A DNA stretch of 64,000 bases from JASGTU01 sp963821815 (GCA_963821815.1 CAWGFG010000002.1:840297-904296); one strand, 5' to 3'. Shown: positions 49,549 through 60,779, numbered from the stretch's first letter. The notes: generated by a model from the sequence alone, not told the origin. Translations and numbers: made by a program.

Positions 49549-51070
49549 TTAGTTCCACGCCACACTAGGCAGCCAAACTTGTTGCAAGACTTGCCCTTCT
49601 TCGAGCACCCAGATCCACCATGTGACTTGATCAGTCATCAAGTCTGCGCCGTCATCCGGCTCAGCAGCTTCAACCGCTAACACCACGCGATACAACGCCG
49701 GTTCCCAGTCCGCAACGAGAAAACTGGCGCTGAGCAGGTGCTCCTGCCCACAATGGGATTCGAGACGAGTACTATCTGGCGACTGGGCTATCAACTCACC
49801 GCCGTTGTCCGGTTCGCCACGATAGACGGACAGTTGGACATTCTGCGCATCCACATTCCCGGCGTTCACAAGTGAAATCGTCGCCGTGACCGGCGAAACC
49901 GCGCCCACGGTGATCAGGGTCGAGCCAGATAGAGTCGAGTCGAGAATCGCCAGATTGGCTGCATAGCTTGCCAGCGGTGCGGTATACGCAACGAAGCGCT
50001 TGCCCACTGATGTCATCTGCTCGCTGTCGTGGTCAAACAAATTGCCGTTGAGACCGATACCGGTATCGATATCGTATTGATAGTCATTGAGGCTGTACCA
50101 GCCCCAACTCTGGACCAGCCGGTTGTCATCTCTGGGGTAGCCTATTTCTGGATCGGTTGCCGCCAACATAAAGGCAAAGCTGCTCACCATGAAGTTGCCG
50201 ACCACCGTATCGGTATAGCCGTAGAAATCGGGCAGCAGGATGCCGTATTCGGTAATGATGAGCGGCTTGTCCCGATAGCCGTTGTCCGCCATCCAGCGGC
50301 GAAAGTCGACGATCTGCTGCTGGAACAGGTCCAGGCGTCCATGGTCCCGAAATGTTAGTTGCTGCGCCTTCCTCGGCGTACGCCTCAAGCCCCACTGGGA
50401 TTCCGGCGCCCCAGTTGTCCAGCTCTTCGTTCAATATGAAATTGTGCATCGTCCACACATCGACCGGCATGGATGCACCGTAGCGCTGCTCATACGTATC
50501 CAGAATGGTTTCCAGATAGCGGATCCGGATCGGCGTCGGCTGCACAAGCCCGGCAACGGCGACCAGAGCAGTCGGATCGCGCTGCACGATATACTGCTGC
50601 ATATCATGGTAGAAGACTGCGTACGCCTGCGCGGTCATGCCGTCCTGCAGATCGCGGTCTGGTTCATTGCCCAGTACCCAGAGTGCGCCTGGGTTGGCAT
50701 CGATAAGCGGTCCGAGAATGGTCGGTTGAATGGGGTAGAACTGCGAAGGCAGCAACGTCTGCACATACTGCATGCCGTTGGGTGCAGACGGCGACTGCTG
50801 TACGCTGTAGTCGACATACCAGCCCGCATTCAATTGCTCAACCGCATAATCATCGATAGACTGGCCGTAGTTGCGCACCACATTGAAGCCGAAGCGTTCA
50901 TGCTCGGACGGAAAGGGGCTGCATTCATCTGCGACGGGCGCACCGATGCCGGCGAGAAGAGCCCATATGGATACCCACAACGCTACGACCACAGTTCGAT
51001 TCCTGAGAATATTTCGGACAAACAATATTTTCGACGAACAACAAGCAACGGTCGTTGGATCATACACCAT
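49549..51070 (-). pseudogene. Secreted glycoside-hydrolase-like protein with C-terminal Leu-Pro tag, one frame change
   Basis: A signal-like helix (VVALWVSIWALLAGIGAPVA) starts the protein. An internal TTG at 51025 could be the true start. A TIM-barrel-like domain follows with GALWVLGNEPDRDLQDGM (NEP, the usual acid/base Glu), VDVWTMHNFILNEELDNWG and, after a frame change near 50350, LIITEYGILLPDFYG (the usual nucleophile Glu). A CARDB-like domain comes next (LITVGAVSPVTATISLVNAG) and the end is VWLPSVAWN. These features match glycosidases of the GH39/GH5-like clan. It is next to the exopolysaccharide locus and could trim or remodel the glycan. The family assignment is by motif only. Confidence 0.65.
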
Positions 51071-51156
51071 CCAGCGACCGTTGAGTTGATCACAACAATA
51101 CGGTTCTAAGCATGCTCACCGATACGGCAGTCTGCTAGACCTCAAACCGTGGCATT

Positions 51157-52884
51157 CTAATTAGTCCCCACGTGATTCTCGGGAAGGTAGATAAATTCTC
51201 CCAAGACCTGTCTGTCGCCAAAATTTGCCGCGGTGAAGGCATCGCTGAGCAAGTCTACCGGGACAATGTTCGGCGTTGTGCTGGCGTATCCATCCAGATC
51301 GGTTTGTACGACTGTGTAGGTGCCCGCACTCACTGATTCGAACTGATAGGCGCCGCTTCCCACTGTGGTTTGCGTCTGGATCGTGATACCATGCGAGTTT
51401 TTGAGCGCGACGGTGACTCCAAAGATTCCCGGTTCTGTGATGTCCCGTTGCCCATCGAGATTGCTATCATCAAAGACAATGCCGCCGACGCTGTTCGGTT
51501 CTCCGACGCCAAAGTTCGCAAAGGCTGCACCGTCCGCATCCAGCGTCACCTCTTGCGATTCAGGCGTCGTGCTGAACAGCTCAACCGGAAGGCTTACCGT
51601 GACTGTGATGCCCCCAGGTGAGAGCGAATCGAAACTGTAGCTGCCGTTGAAAATGGTGGCTGTGTCGGTGATGGTTGAACCGCCGGAAGATAACGATACT
51701 TCCACGTTGGGCATCCCAAGCTCTGTCCACTGCTGAACGCCATCGCCATTCTGGTCCAGGAAGACCACGCCGGCAACGGAACCACTGTTGCCCAGCGCGA
51801 AATTAGCTTGCGCGACTTGATTGTTCTGCGCCGTGATGGTTACGATCGCTGGACTGACCGCAGAGTAGCCCGCGGGTACAGCCGATGAAACCTGGTAGGT
51901 CCCTGCAGCCAGACTGGGGATAACATACTGCCCTTGCGCGTTGGTCTGAACGGTGGTGTCAGCGGCGTCCAAACCGTCTGCGCCAGCCGCACTTACTTTG
52001 CTGAAGGTGACATCCCACTGGCTCAGCCCGTTATCGCCCGGGTCTTGCTTGCCGTTGCCGTTCTTATCGGCAAAGACCACGCCTGTGATGGAGTTTGACG
52101 TCGACGCATCCGCGAAGTTCGCCGTGCCGAAGCCGCCATCCTTTAGGTTGACGTTCACGGAATTAGGCGAAAGGCTGATGTATCCGACGGGATCGGTTTC
52201 CTCCACAACATACTTCCCCGCAGGAACGTCGTTGAACTCGTAGGCGCCATACTCATCGGTAGTCTGACTATTGGAGTAGCTCCCCTGCCTAGAGCTGAGG
52301 CTTACGGCCGCGTCCGGGATGCCCGGTTCACCCTGGTCCTGCCTCCGGTTGCCGTTGAGATCTTCAAAGACGACGCCCGCAATACTATTCTCACGGCGAT
52401 CGCCGAAAAAGACCTCGGCCACACAGCTCACCTGCAGAGGGACGACCTGCCTGTTCATCGAGACGCTCACCCAGCCTGTGGGATCGGTTTCAATCACGGC
52501 ATAAACCTGTGGCGCCAGGCCCTGAAAACGGAACCATCCGGTATTCTCAGCACCGTTCCAACTGGTGGTTGAATCCACTGGCGTGCCATTGGGACGCTCC
52601 AGTTCAACTGTCACATCCGGAATACCCGGTTCAGAACCTTGCACGTCGGTCGATCCGACCATAGGTTCTCCGTACTGGAAGACACCGTCTGCGTTGCGGT
52701 CATTGAAGACCCAGCCGCTGATACCGCATGGGTCGTCGACAGTAGGCTCTGCATGGGCTTTCTTGAGTTTGGAAGGGAAGCCGATTAGGATGTTGCTCGT
52801 CGCCATGATGACGATCACCGCTATGAGCGCGATCAGTAGCGGGCGAGTATTTTTTGATTGCTTCTGGGCGCCGTCTGTAGACAT
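51157..52884 (-). CDS. Secreted stalk protein with five SdrD B-type repeats
   Basis: 575 residues, intact. The N terminus has a cytoplasmic stretch and one membrane helix or signal anchor (LLIALIAVIVIMATSNILIG, residues 16-35). Five SdrD-B/Cna-B repeats of about 110 residues follow, starting at ISGWVFNDRNADG, IAGVVFEDLNGNR, ITGVVFADKNGNG, VAGVVFLDQNGDG and VGGIVFDDSNLDG. The NDRNADG-like loops are calcium sites in characterised SdrD proteins. The end is GEFIYLPENHVGTN, without an LPXTG anchor. It is probably a surface-exposed adhesion or spacer protein. It precedes (downstream in transcription) the glycoside hydrolase gene on the same strand. Confidence 0.88.
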   Translation of the reverse strand: MSTDGAQKQSKNTRPLLIALIAVIVIMATSNILIGFPSKLKKAHAEPTVDDPCGISGWVFNDRNADGVFQYGEPMVGSTDVQGSEPGIPDVTVELERPNGTPVDSTTSWNGAENTGWFRFQGLAPQVYAVIETDPTGWVSVSMNRQVVPLQVSCVAEVFFGDRRENSIAGVVFEDLNGNRRQDQGEPGIPDAAVSLSSRQGSYSNSQTTDEYGAYEFNDVPAGKYVVEETDPVGYISLSPNSVNVNLKDGGFGTANFADASTSNSITGVVFADKNGNGKQDPGDNGLSQWDVTFSKVSAAGADGLDAADTTVQTNAQGQYVIPSLAAGTYQVSSAVPAGYSAVSPAIVTITAQNNQVAQANFALGNSGSVAGVVFLDQNGDGVQQWTELGMPNVEVSLSSGGSTITDTATIFNGSYSFDSLSPGGITVTVSLPVELFSTTPESQEVTLDADGAAFANFGVGEPNSVGGIVFDDSNLDGQRDITEPGIFGVTVALKNSHGITIQTQTTVGSGAYQFESVSAGTYTVVQTDLDGYASTTPNIVPVDLLSDAFTAANFGDRQVLGEFIYLPENHVGTN

Positions 52885-52984
52885 TGGTTGTTACCCTTTC
52901 GGAGATCTGTGCCTCTCGGCGGTGTACCGGTACGTGCCTCGGTGTCTATGTAGATGGTTTCAGATGATTATCCTACGTCTGTAT

Positions 52985-54080
52985 TTATACGTTCACCAAT
53001 GCCGAATCAAGTGGCAGCGTGACTGTTGCACGCATTCGGTTGTCACTGCTGTATTCCGATGTATAGTGCCCGCTATACAACGTCGCCAGTCGACGGATGA
53101 TTGCCTGGTTCATTCTGAAATCTGATAGTGAGAAGGTTTGATTTTCGCCGTCTATCGCACCGTTGCTATCAATTTCAAGCAGATCAAGGGGTGATTTCAG
53201 GGCGAAAGTCAACGCCGAGTTCGCAACTATCTGCAGCCTTACACCAGATAGTGACTCGGTCGCCCCTGCGGCTTGCGAGAAGCGCAAACTCAACCAACTC
53301 CTCAACAATCTGTGTAAGATCGACGGCTGGCACACGAATAGTGACCCGTTCCACATCTATGACAACATCTTCATCTCGCCGATGCCGTTGCGCCGTGCTG
53401 TACGCCACCTCTTCAACCAGGGAGTAAAGGTCCAACGCCGCACCTTTGGTCTGATGGCTTTGCGCTGCCTCTTTCCTCAGTGTATCGAGCAGCGACATTC
53501 GTGTCAGCATTCGATGTACTTGGTGCGCTGCGTCGGATATATCATTCAGCATGGCCGTCATTTCGGCATTTGGAAGTCTGCTACAAGCCTGTACAAGATA
53601 GTCTGATGTGGCTTCTATCTCGATAAGCGGCAGGAACACTTCGTGAGATAGCGTACTGGCCATCTTCGTCAGCGTCTTATCGACTTCCCTTTCATAGGCA
53701 CGACGAAATTTCTTCGTGTTTTTGGCCATCGCCTGGATGAGCAGAAACATCTCATTCCACTCAACAGGTGACGTAATGACACCGCTAGCGTCTTCGATGA
53801 CGGCGCACTGGTAACACTCAGCACTCTTCTCATCAATGACTTGAATGATCGGTGCGACAGCCGTAGCAGAATTCTGTTCTAGGTCTGTGTACAGCTTTGA
53901 TAGACATTCAGCATCGTCGTACGTGTTCAGAATTGTTACGTTGGGCGGATACTTGACGCTGAGGCAGTTATCGCCATTGTACGGGTTGATCAGTTCTACG
54001 AGAAACCCAGCAGCCTCCAAATTGGCGGCTAAAGACAACTCTGGTACTAATCCGTTCTCAACGAGCAGAACTCGCTCCAC
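52985..54080 (-). pseudogene. Degenerate receiver plus histidine-kinase-like protein, one frame change, catalytic residues missing
   Basis: A GTG at 54080 opens a receiver-like fold (ERVLLVENGLVPELSLAANL) whose phosphoacceptor Asp is replaced (NVTILNTYDD). A long helix leads to a HisKA-like box, LSHEVFLPLIEIE, with His near residue 146. The HATPase part lacks the N-box Asn (IVEELVEFALLAS), and its G boxes are unrecognisable. A frame change near 53200 leads to FRMNQAIIRRLATLYSG and the stop at 52985. The domain skeleton is that of a hybrid kinase, but ATP binding looks lost. It follows the intact regulator gene (185 bp away) on the same strand, suggesting a scaffold or modulator role, or decay. 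Confidence 0.65.
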
Positions 54081-54265
54081 AGGTCAACTCCGACTCTCTC
54101 AAGCGGGGGGACAACTAGTGGATATCGAACATAAGTATCACTGTCTATACCGAAATGGCTGACAGTGCTCTATGGCACTGTAACAGCCTTACGGTATCTG
54201 TACGCGAGTAATTTGTTGGCTGAATGCGAGTATGGACATAGGAGAGGGGCAGGATCCTACAAAAA

Positions 54266-54988
54266 CTAGGTATCTCCGCCGCTGAGCAGATAGCCGTGAT
54301 GGCCGATGGTACGAAGGTAGACTGGATCCGTTGGATCTTCTTCCAGCTTCTGCCGTAGATTCTTGATGTGCCATCGCAGTACTGCGGTATTATCGTGGGT
54401 GTCGGCATTGCCGCTCCAGACCGTCGTAAGTAAATGGCGGCTGGACAAGATTTTGCCGGAGTTCTGCATGAAATGCCGTAGAAGCTGCAGTTCAGTCGGC
54501 GTGAGTAGTTGCGGGCCATTGGCGCCGGTGACTGTGGCTGTGTCCATATTCAGCAACAGGTCGCCTACCTGTAACTGGCGTTCCGGCGAGTCCTGCAAGT
54601 CGCCGCGGAAGCTTTCTCCTAACGTGCGTCGCAATACGGCCTGTATGCGGACGAGCAACTCGCGCATGTCAAATGGCTTGATGAGGTAGTCGTCTGCGCC
54701 GGAGGCAAAGCCCATTACCTTGCTCTCCAGGTCAGAATTCACCGTCATAAAGATAATTGGCGTATCACCGTTGTCGCCGGACGCCCGCACATGGCGCGCA
54801 AGACGGTATCCGTTCGCGCCAGGCAGTTGCACGTCCATGAGGATCAGGTCCAGGTGTTGGTCCCGAAGCATTCGCAGCGCATCTTCGCTGTTGTAGGTGG
54901 CAAGCGTGGTGTAGCCATGGGAATTCAAAATCCGACAGACAGTCCAATTGAGGTCGATGTCATCTTCAACGATCAGTACTTCAGGCAT
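54266..54988 (-). CDS. OmpR/PhoB-family response regulator
   Basis: 240 residues, intact. The receiver begins EVLIVEDDIDLNWTVCRIL with the phosphoacceptor Asp near residue 52 in LILMDVQLPGANGY and the conserved Lys in YLIKPFDMRELL. The winged-helix DNA-binding domain is seen as LTPTELQLLRHFMQNSGKIL, AVLRWHIKNLRQKLEEDP and YLRTIGHHGYLL. It would bind direct repeats as a dimer. The start lies 15 bases after the kinase stop on the same strand, a normal operon pair. The targets are unknown; the neighbouring secreted proteins or exopolysaccharide genes are candidates. Confidence 0.93.
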   Translation of the reverse strand: MPEVLIVEDDIDLNWTVCRILNSHGYTTLATYNSEDALRMLRDQHLDLILMDVQLPGANGYRLARHVRASGDNGDTPIIFMTVNSDLESKVMGFASGADDYLIKPFDMRELLVRIQAVLRRTLGESFRGDLQDSPERQLQVGDLLLNMDTATVTGANGPQLLTPTELQLLRHFMQNSGKILSSRHLLTTVWSGNADTHDNTAVLRWHIKNLRQKLEEDPTDPVYLRTIGHHGYLLSGGDT

Positions 54989-55003
54989 GGGGGCAGTCTC
55001 AGT

Positions 55004-55861
55004 CTAGGTACTATCTTGCGGCGAATCGTCTGTCCATCCTGGTAGCCAGACACTAAACGTCGTACCTTCATCCAAAGCGCTCTCCACATCTACTGTACCG
55101 TGCATGCAGCGCACCAACTTGTCAACGAGGAACAAGCCGATTCCAGACCCTGGCTTGCTTTGGTGGTCTGCGTTTGCTCGGGAGCGGTAGAACGGTGAGA
55201 ACAGCGAGTCCAGTTCTTGCTCATGGATGCCGGGCCCCGTATCGCTGACGTGGATCAGGCAGCCGTGTCTGGCTGACTTCACATGACAGGCAACGGAACC
55301 GCCTGAAGGAGAGTATTTGATGGCGTTATCCAAAAGATTCGCCACCACCGTATCAATAAACGGCTCTGTCCCAGCGACAAAATGGGGTTCGTCATCTATC
55401 GTAAGCTGGAGTCGAAGATGTCTCATCGACGCTATCTTGCGGTATTCCGATGCCACGTCACGCACAATCTGTACGACCTCGACCGGTTCCAGGTTCAGGT
55501 GCTGACTGCCGTGTTCTACTCTGGCGATAGTTAGCAAGGAGCGCAGTAGCTTCTGCTGTCTCGCTATGGCATGTGAGACGCTGTGCCATACTTCCTGTGA
55601 TTCAGAAACGCTGAGACCATCCTGGAGCAAGTCAAGGCTCAGGATCACGGTAGACAGCGACGTACTCAGATCGTGTGCGAATTGTAGCACCCACGCCGGC
55701 ACTTCCTGGGCAGGCAGTGGAGTCGTCAGGTAGAGCGGGCTGCGATCTTCCTTGACGACAGAATAGGGCTTGTTTTGATCAGTACCTGCGATTGCTTGCT
55801 GGAACTGCCGATCTTCTACATCGAGCGCGAACGAAGCAACGGGTGATCGATTATAACGCAT
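55004..55861 (-). CDS. Cytoplasmic sensor histidine kinase
   Basis: 285 residues, intact. There is no membrane segment. The H box is FAHDLSTSLSTVILSLDLL (His near residue 63), the N box NLLDNAIKYSPSGG, G1 HVSDTGPGIHEQE, the F box LFSPFYRSR and G2 GSGIGLFLVDKLV. About 55 residues precede the H box, too short for a separate sensor domain, so the signal may come from a partner protein. The regulator gene follows 15 bases downstream. Start choice is the first Met of the frame and could be later. Confidence 0.9.
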   Translation of the reverse strand: MRYNRSPVASFALDVEDRQFQQAIAGTDQNKPYSVVKEDRSPLYLTTPLPAQEVPAWVLQFAHDLSTSLSTVILSLDLLQDGLSVSESQEVWHSVSHAIARQQKLLRSLLTIARVEHGSQHLNLEPVEVVQIVRDVASEYRKIASMRHLRLQLTIDDEPHFVAGTEPFIDTVVANLLDNAIKYSPSGGSVACHVKSARHGCLIHVSDTGPGIHEQELDSLFSPFYRSRANADHQSKPGSGIGLFLVDKLVRCMHGTVDVESALDEGTTFSVWLPGWTDDSPQDST

Positions 55862-56104
55862 AATTCACTCAGTATCGGGTTGACTGAAAAAGGAAGAGTT
55901 ATGATTGAGCAAAGTCAGTTTGATGACATGTCGTAGAGTACCAAGGTAACGGGACGTGTGCGCTGTTGGGTGCCGGTCATTGAGGTAGACGGCTAGTGCG
56001 TTATCCGGCTGGGTACTGGATGCCCGTTCACCGGAAGTGGGGATGACGGGAAGAACCGTACATCCTTACGCTATACCAACATTATAGGCACAAAGTCGAA
56101 ACTG

Positions 56105-57428
56105 TCAAACTTGGGTTGTGGGAGCAGGCGAGGTTCGCAACGGGAGATGACGGATGCGTCGATAGAGGTCTTCGACGGCAATGGCTGCGAACAGGAGGAG
56201 AACGGCGTCTACGGGCAGCCGGTAGCGGATCATGGACCAGGTGAGGATATGGAGGAGGCTGTAAACGATCATGAACAGGTACAGCAGGCGGAATCGCCGC
56301 CAATCCGAACGCGAGAGCCACAGTCCATACACCATGAAGGGCAAAAAGAGGCCGAAGGATATGACACGGCCGATATTGTGCAGCAGCGTGGTCTCGCTAC
56401 TGGGCCAGAACATGAAATAGTCGACAGTGCGGCTTAGCGAGAGGCGCAGATAGCGAACGGGATCGGCGACGATGAACCCAATGCCGCGCTTCATCAGCGC
56501 CCGCTCCCATTCGGCTTCGGTGGTGGGTCGTGGATCGATATCGTCTGGCAGGGGGGCTGCATCAAACGCCTGGAAGCTGGTTCCGTGCATAGGATGCTGG
56601 GCGGAATACATGGCGTAGCCGGTATTGGAGTTCAATAACAGGAAGTCACCGTACGCACGATAGTTGCGAATGGTGAATGGCAGAATGAAAGCCAAGATGA
56701 CCAGCCCGGCCAAGAAGAGCGAACGAAATGCCAGAACAGTCTGTCTATTGCGATAGCCGATCCAGAGAAGATACAAGAACAGGACAGCAGCCCAGGGCAG
56801 AATCGCCTGGCGCAGCAGTGTCGCAATCCCGATGCTAAGTCCGAAGGTAACGAGCAAGGGCCAATCAATTTTCCCATTGGCTTCCAGTTTCTGCTGTATC
56901 AGAATTGCCCGTTCCAGTGACCACAGGAGCGCACAGATATAGAGCCCTTCGGTCATCACCAATCCGCCGTACAAAACGAAGTAGGCGTACACTGCCCCGA
57001 AAGCAGCCGTGATCAATGCAAGGGTGGTTGGGTAGCTCAACGGGCGTTCCCGTAGCGTACAGGGCCCCAGAACGCGGCACGTAAGCCGATACAGCAGCCA
57101 CGGCATGAGGATGCCCGTTAACAGAGCGCCTGCGAGACGAGCCGCAAGGGGATGGGGTCCAAAGATGCTGTAGAGGCTGGCCACGAACGCTGTGTACAGG
57201 AACGACCAGTGCGAAGTCGGCGTGTCCGGCGGAGCGAAAGGATACCAGTAGTCGGGAAATGAGTAGCCGTGTCCCGTCGCCAGACGCGTTGCCAGGACGG
57301 AGTAGGAGTTTCTCATCCTTGGCAGGGGGCACTGTGTCGCCGTAGTAGAACGCGACACCGACGCGTAGGATAACCGATACAGCGAGAATGATTAAGAGAC
57401 CAACGAGGGGCGCTCGAACCTTCTGCAT
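56105..57428 (-). pseudogene. GT39-like (PMT/ArnT) membrane glycosyltransferase, one frame change
   Basis: About 440 residues. The first helix (PLVGLLIILAVSVILRVGVA) leads to the periplasmic loop motif TVPPAKDE, holding the acidic residues of PMT/ArnT-type enzymes. A frame change near 57315 joins SYSVLATRLATGHGYSFPDY. Ten or so membrane helices follow (LITAAFGAVYAYFVLYGG, LAFILPFTIRNYRAYGD, FGLFLPFMVYGLWLS). The end is a basic cytoplasmic tail. Such enzymes transfer a sugar from polyprenyl phosphate to proteins or lipids on the outside, so the family 2 transferase at 36.9 kb might supply the donor. The break lies in a C-rich stretch and may be an error. Confidence 0.75.
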
Positions 57429-57458
57429 AGAACTGATGGGGGATATCCTTTAGCCGCG

Positions 57459-59693
57459 TTACTTTGTCAGTGTTGGAAGATAGATCGTGGAACCGGTCTT
57501 TGTGAACGTCGCGACAACATCTTCATCCCCGACGACCACTGTCCTCACGACTAGACGAATCGCCGCTGACACTGCCGCTCCAGGCTGTAAACGCCCATCC
57601 ATCATCAGGGGATGCCTCTAGGGTCACCTCCTGACCACAGGAGTACTTCTCCTGCTGCGGACTCACGGTTACCTTGCCCGCACCTTCCACGGTCAATGAT
57701 AGCGTGCCCTGCATCGTACAGTCACTCGGCCATAGGATCAGTCGGTTGCCAGTGGGCGACACTGCCACGTCTGGTACCGTGATCCGGTTGGTTCCATCCG
57801 CCGTTACCGTCCCGCTCGCAACCAATGTGCCGTCGGGTACGCTTCGATTCTGCCATTGGTACTCCTCGCCTGAGTTGATAGTAAAAGCTTGCACTCGCCG
57901 AGGCGTCACATCCACCGTCTGCTCGACGCCGGAACCGCATAGTCTATCATCCGTACCATCATCCACAGCGCAAAGGCTGATCTGATACTTCATATCGGAA
58001 TCAATTGGAGGACCGTCCCACGCATCCCAGGAGGCAGACCAGCGAATCGTCTGGTTGTATCCGCCGATCGTGGTCGGCGTAATATTGGGAGATCGGGTCA
58101 AGTCTCCGCTGCCGTTGGTGAGTGCGGGCGTTGTTTCGCCGTTTCTCGCCTGGAAGCCGAAGAACGGTGCTGCGTTGCCGTCCAAAGCCGAAATTCGGCG
58201 CCAGCCCGTTGTACGCATCCCAGCTGTGCCCGTTGTCTGTGACGACACCAGCCCACGTGTGTTGTGATTCGGTCAGCGCGCCGTACATGGGCGCACCCTG
58301 GCTATCCCACTGGATGCTGGTATCGTTGATGCCTTGCGCCAGATTCAACGGCGCCATCTCATCGCCGAGCCGAGTGCGGAGATTGAGCTGATGATTCTGC
58401 CAATCCCACACGTCCTGTCCATCGTATGCACTGAGATGATCGGCCCAGCCGGCGGGTCCCATGTTGACCGTTGGTAGTGCCTGCGATTGGCTGCCCCCAT
58501 TTGCTGGCAACGCTTCCGGTCCATCCACCGGCTTCCCGATAATTCGTCATAGGCTTGCTGGCATAGGAGGCGGCAAATACGTTGGGATAGCGTAGAGCAA
58601 AGGCAAGCGCTCCACTGGCGCCCATTGAATGACCGCTGACGTAGACCCGTTCCGGATCGACAGGCTTGGTGAGCGGGTCTCGTATTAGATCATAAACCAT
58701 GCGCAACACCCGATACTCGGTGTAGTTGACCACCTCGTCGCCTGCCACAGGACTGCCGCCCAGTCGAAAGTCGTGGTTGCGGGCAAAGCCATACCACCAT
58801 GTTTCAGTCACGTCGACCGGCCGAATCACATAGGCGCAGTAGCTGCTTGCCGAGCTCGGCGGGGGATAAACATTGCCTTGCCACGCATGGAGTGAAACGA
58901 GAACAGGCAGCGTATCCGGAATGGTCTCCCCGCATTGTTCGTGGCCAGGGACAAAGACCGCGTAATCATAGGCATACTGGATAGCATTCTTTACCTTTGG
59001 ATCGGTGCTGTCCAGCCCGTAGTAGCTGTTCGTGCTGTTGGGTGCGTGGAAGGTTGGATTCCAGGAACGCAGGTCCATATACTGGATGAATGCGTGCCAG
59101 CCAGTGTCGGACTCCTGGATCAGAATTGGGGTTGGATCGCCGATTGCTTCCGATACAGGTCCATAGGTGTTCTGTTTGGTGAAATCGTCGATGTTCTCGA
59201 TTCCGCCGTCAACCGTCGTCACTGCGTAATAAGCCGAGCCCTTATTACCTCCTCCGAAGTCAGAAGGGCCTAACGTCCACACAAGCAGACCTGAATCACC
59301 GGGCAGTTGCTGCCCCAAGTCGGTGACAATGAACCGGTCCACGTAGCGTGGCTGCCAGTTAGGCGGCGAACTGTAGTCGCGGTAGCGATTGGCATAGAAC
59401 TGCGACGAGCCCTCGGGCACTTCGTACAGAAGCGTTGCGCTGACGATGTTGGAACTTGTGATGGGGGCAGTGTGCCGGTAGACGCGATAGGATAAGCCCT
59501 GAAGCTCAGACCGTTCCTGCCAGGTGATGAAGGACTGCCCGCTTCGGTGCGTGACGGATAGGGCGGTCGGTTGAGGTGGTCCCGCGTGAGTTGCAGCTAC
59601 AACAGGTAGCGGTAATAACAATAAACTTAGCACCGCAATCCACAGCACGTTTTGTGAATGTGAATGCCATTTCGACCAGTTCAATTGTGACAC
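57459..59693 (-). pseudogene. Secreted esterase/depolymerase-like alpha/beta hydrolase with C-terminal repeat domain and Leu-Pro tag
   Basis: A signal peptide (LWIAVLSLLLLPLPVVAATH) is followed by an FN3-like part (GQSFITWQERSELQGLSYRV), then an alpha/beta hydrolase with the nucleophile elbow VYVSGHSMGASGALAF and, after a frame change near 58520, the likely catalytic His in VVTDNGHSWDAYNGLAP. A tail domain with CGQEVTLEASPDDGWAFTAW, an InlB/Flg_new-type repeat, leads to VVVGDEDVVATFTKT and the end STIYLPTLTK (stop 57459-57461). Breaks lie near 58520, 58190 and 57550. It resembles PHB-depolymerase-like or feruloyl-esterase-like proteins; the substrate is unknown. The Leu-Pro ending matches three other secreted proteins in this window. 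Confidence 0.7.
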
Positions 59694-60003
59694 GTCGATT
59701 GCCTTTTTATAAACGAACCTCTAGAAATTCGTACGTCGAACCGTCCTATCATTCAAGGACCAGTACAGTCTCCCAACAATATCGACAGCTAACCGGTCTG
59801 GAATTCATTGGATTTCGATCAAACGTTTGCATATTAATCTGCACTGTTCTGAAGCAATACGCCTTTTCAAAACCACTGAGGCTAGCACAGGAATAATGGA
59901 GAATGAATAAATCCCCGATGGTTGTACTTCTTGAAATGGCTACCGATCCACTGTATATCCGACATACTGAGTGCTCGTTCAGTTGGGCTACGCAGATGTG
60001 GAG
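59694..60003. other. Upstream region of the esterase gene, nothing recognised
   Basis: About 310 bp, probably holding the minus-strand promoter of the esterase gene. Small open frames match nothing known. The end of the methyltransferase remnant lies just beyond. Confidence 0.35.
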
Positions 60004-60417
60004 TTATTTGGCTAATACCCTTCCAATAACGGGTTGTGAATCAGCGGCTCCAAAAAGACAGCACGTCCTCCTGGACGTAGCACACGAGCGATTTCGGGAA
60101 CTGCTTGCGTCATATCCAGATGGTGTAGGATCTGTTTGCCCAAGACCTGCATCAAACGATGCATCTTCGAATGGAAGCGTTTCCGCAGCACTTTGAACAA
60201 ATAGTGCGGTATCATCACAAGACACTCGAGTTCGAGCTGTCTCGAGACGCAAGTGAGAGATATCGAATCCTGTCACTCTGGCGCCCCGAGCAGAAAGATG
60301 TGCCGTGGTTCCCCCGGTACCGCAACCGTAATCTAGAACCTTCTTGCCTGTAACATTGCCCAGAGATGCAACAGTGAAACGCCTCTGCCTCAGCAAAAAC
60401 GGTTGAAGCATAGACAA
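60004..60417 (-). pseudogene. SAM-dependent methyltransferase (class I), broken remnant
   Basis: From 60417: FTVASLGNVTGKKVLDYGCG (motif I, SAM-binding), ARGARVTGFDISHLRLETAR, and SAAETLPFEDASFDA. A frame change near 60175 continues as QILHHLDMTQAVPEIARVL and RPGGRAVFLEPLIHNPL, after which the reading breaks where the canonical C-terminal part should follow. A methyltransferase of this kind normally has about 230-280 residues, so the C-terminal third is missing. It lies alone between the esterase gene and the IS256 copy 2 region. It is probably non-functional. Confidence 0.7.
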
Positions 60418-60779
60418 CCGACGATTAAGGAGCTATCATACGCGAGCAAATTCCTCAGACTCTATGCCATGTTTTCTCGTCTATTTGTCTATTGAACACT
60501 TTAGTCTCCAAGCTAGCCTTTAATTACATGTTACGAACGGGATTTTCTTACTAGATTAATGGTTGCCCACTAATTACTAGATTCGCTGCATTCTATCAAT
60601 GGCTACTGGTCTCCCAGATAGCCAAACAAGTACTCTAGCACTGAAAACCTGGAAAGCCAATGTTATACACGAAAGGCAGAATCCAATCGAGAATATCGAT
60701 CGTAACTGCATTAACACGAGCTATCCTCTTATGCCTCGACTAGCCGTACAGACAAAGCGGATACTACTGATAGTCAAAC
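60418..60779. other. Gene-free stretch before IS256 copy 2
   Basis: About 360 bp of AT-rich sequence with short open frames only. The target duplication of the IS begins at its right edge. Nothing recognisable. Confidence 0.35.

Noticed and set aside
50282..51109. 275-residue plus-strand open frame
   Set aside because: Antisense to the glycoside-hydrolase-like gene.
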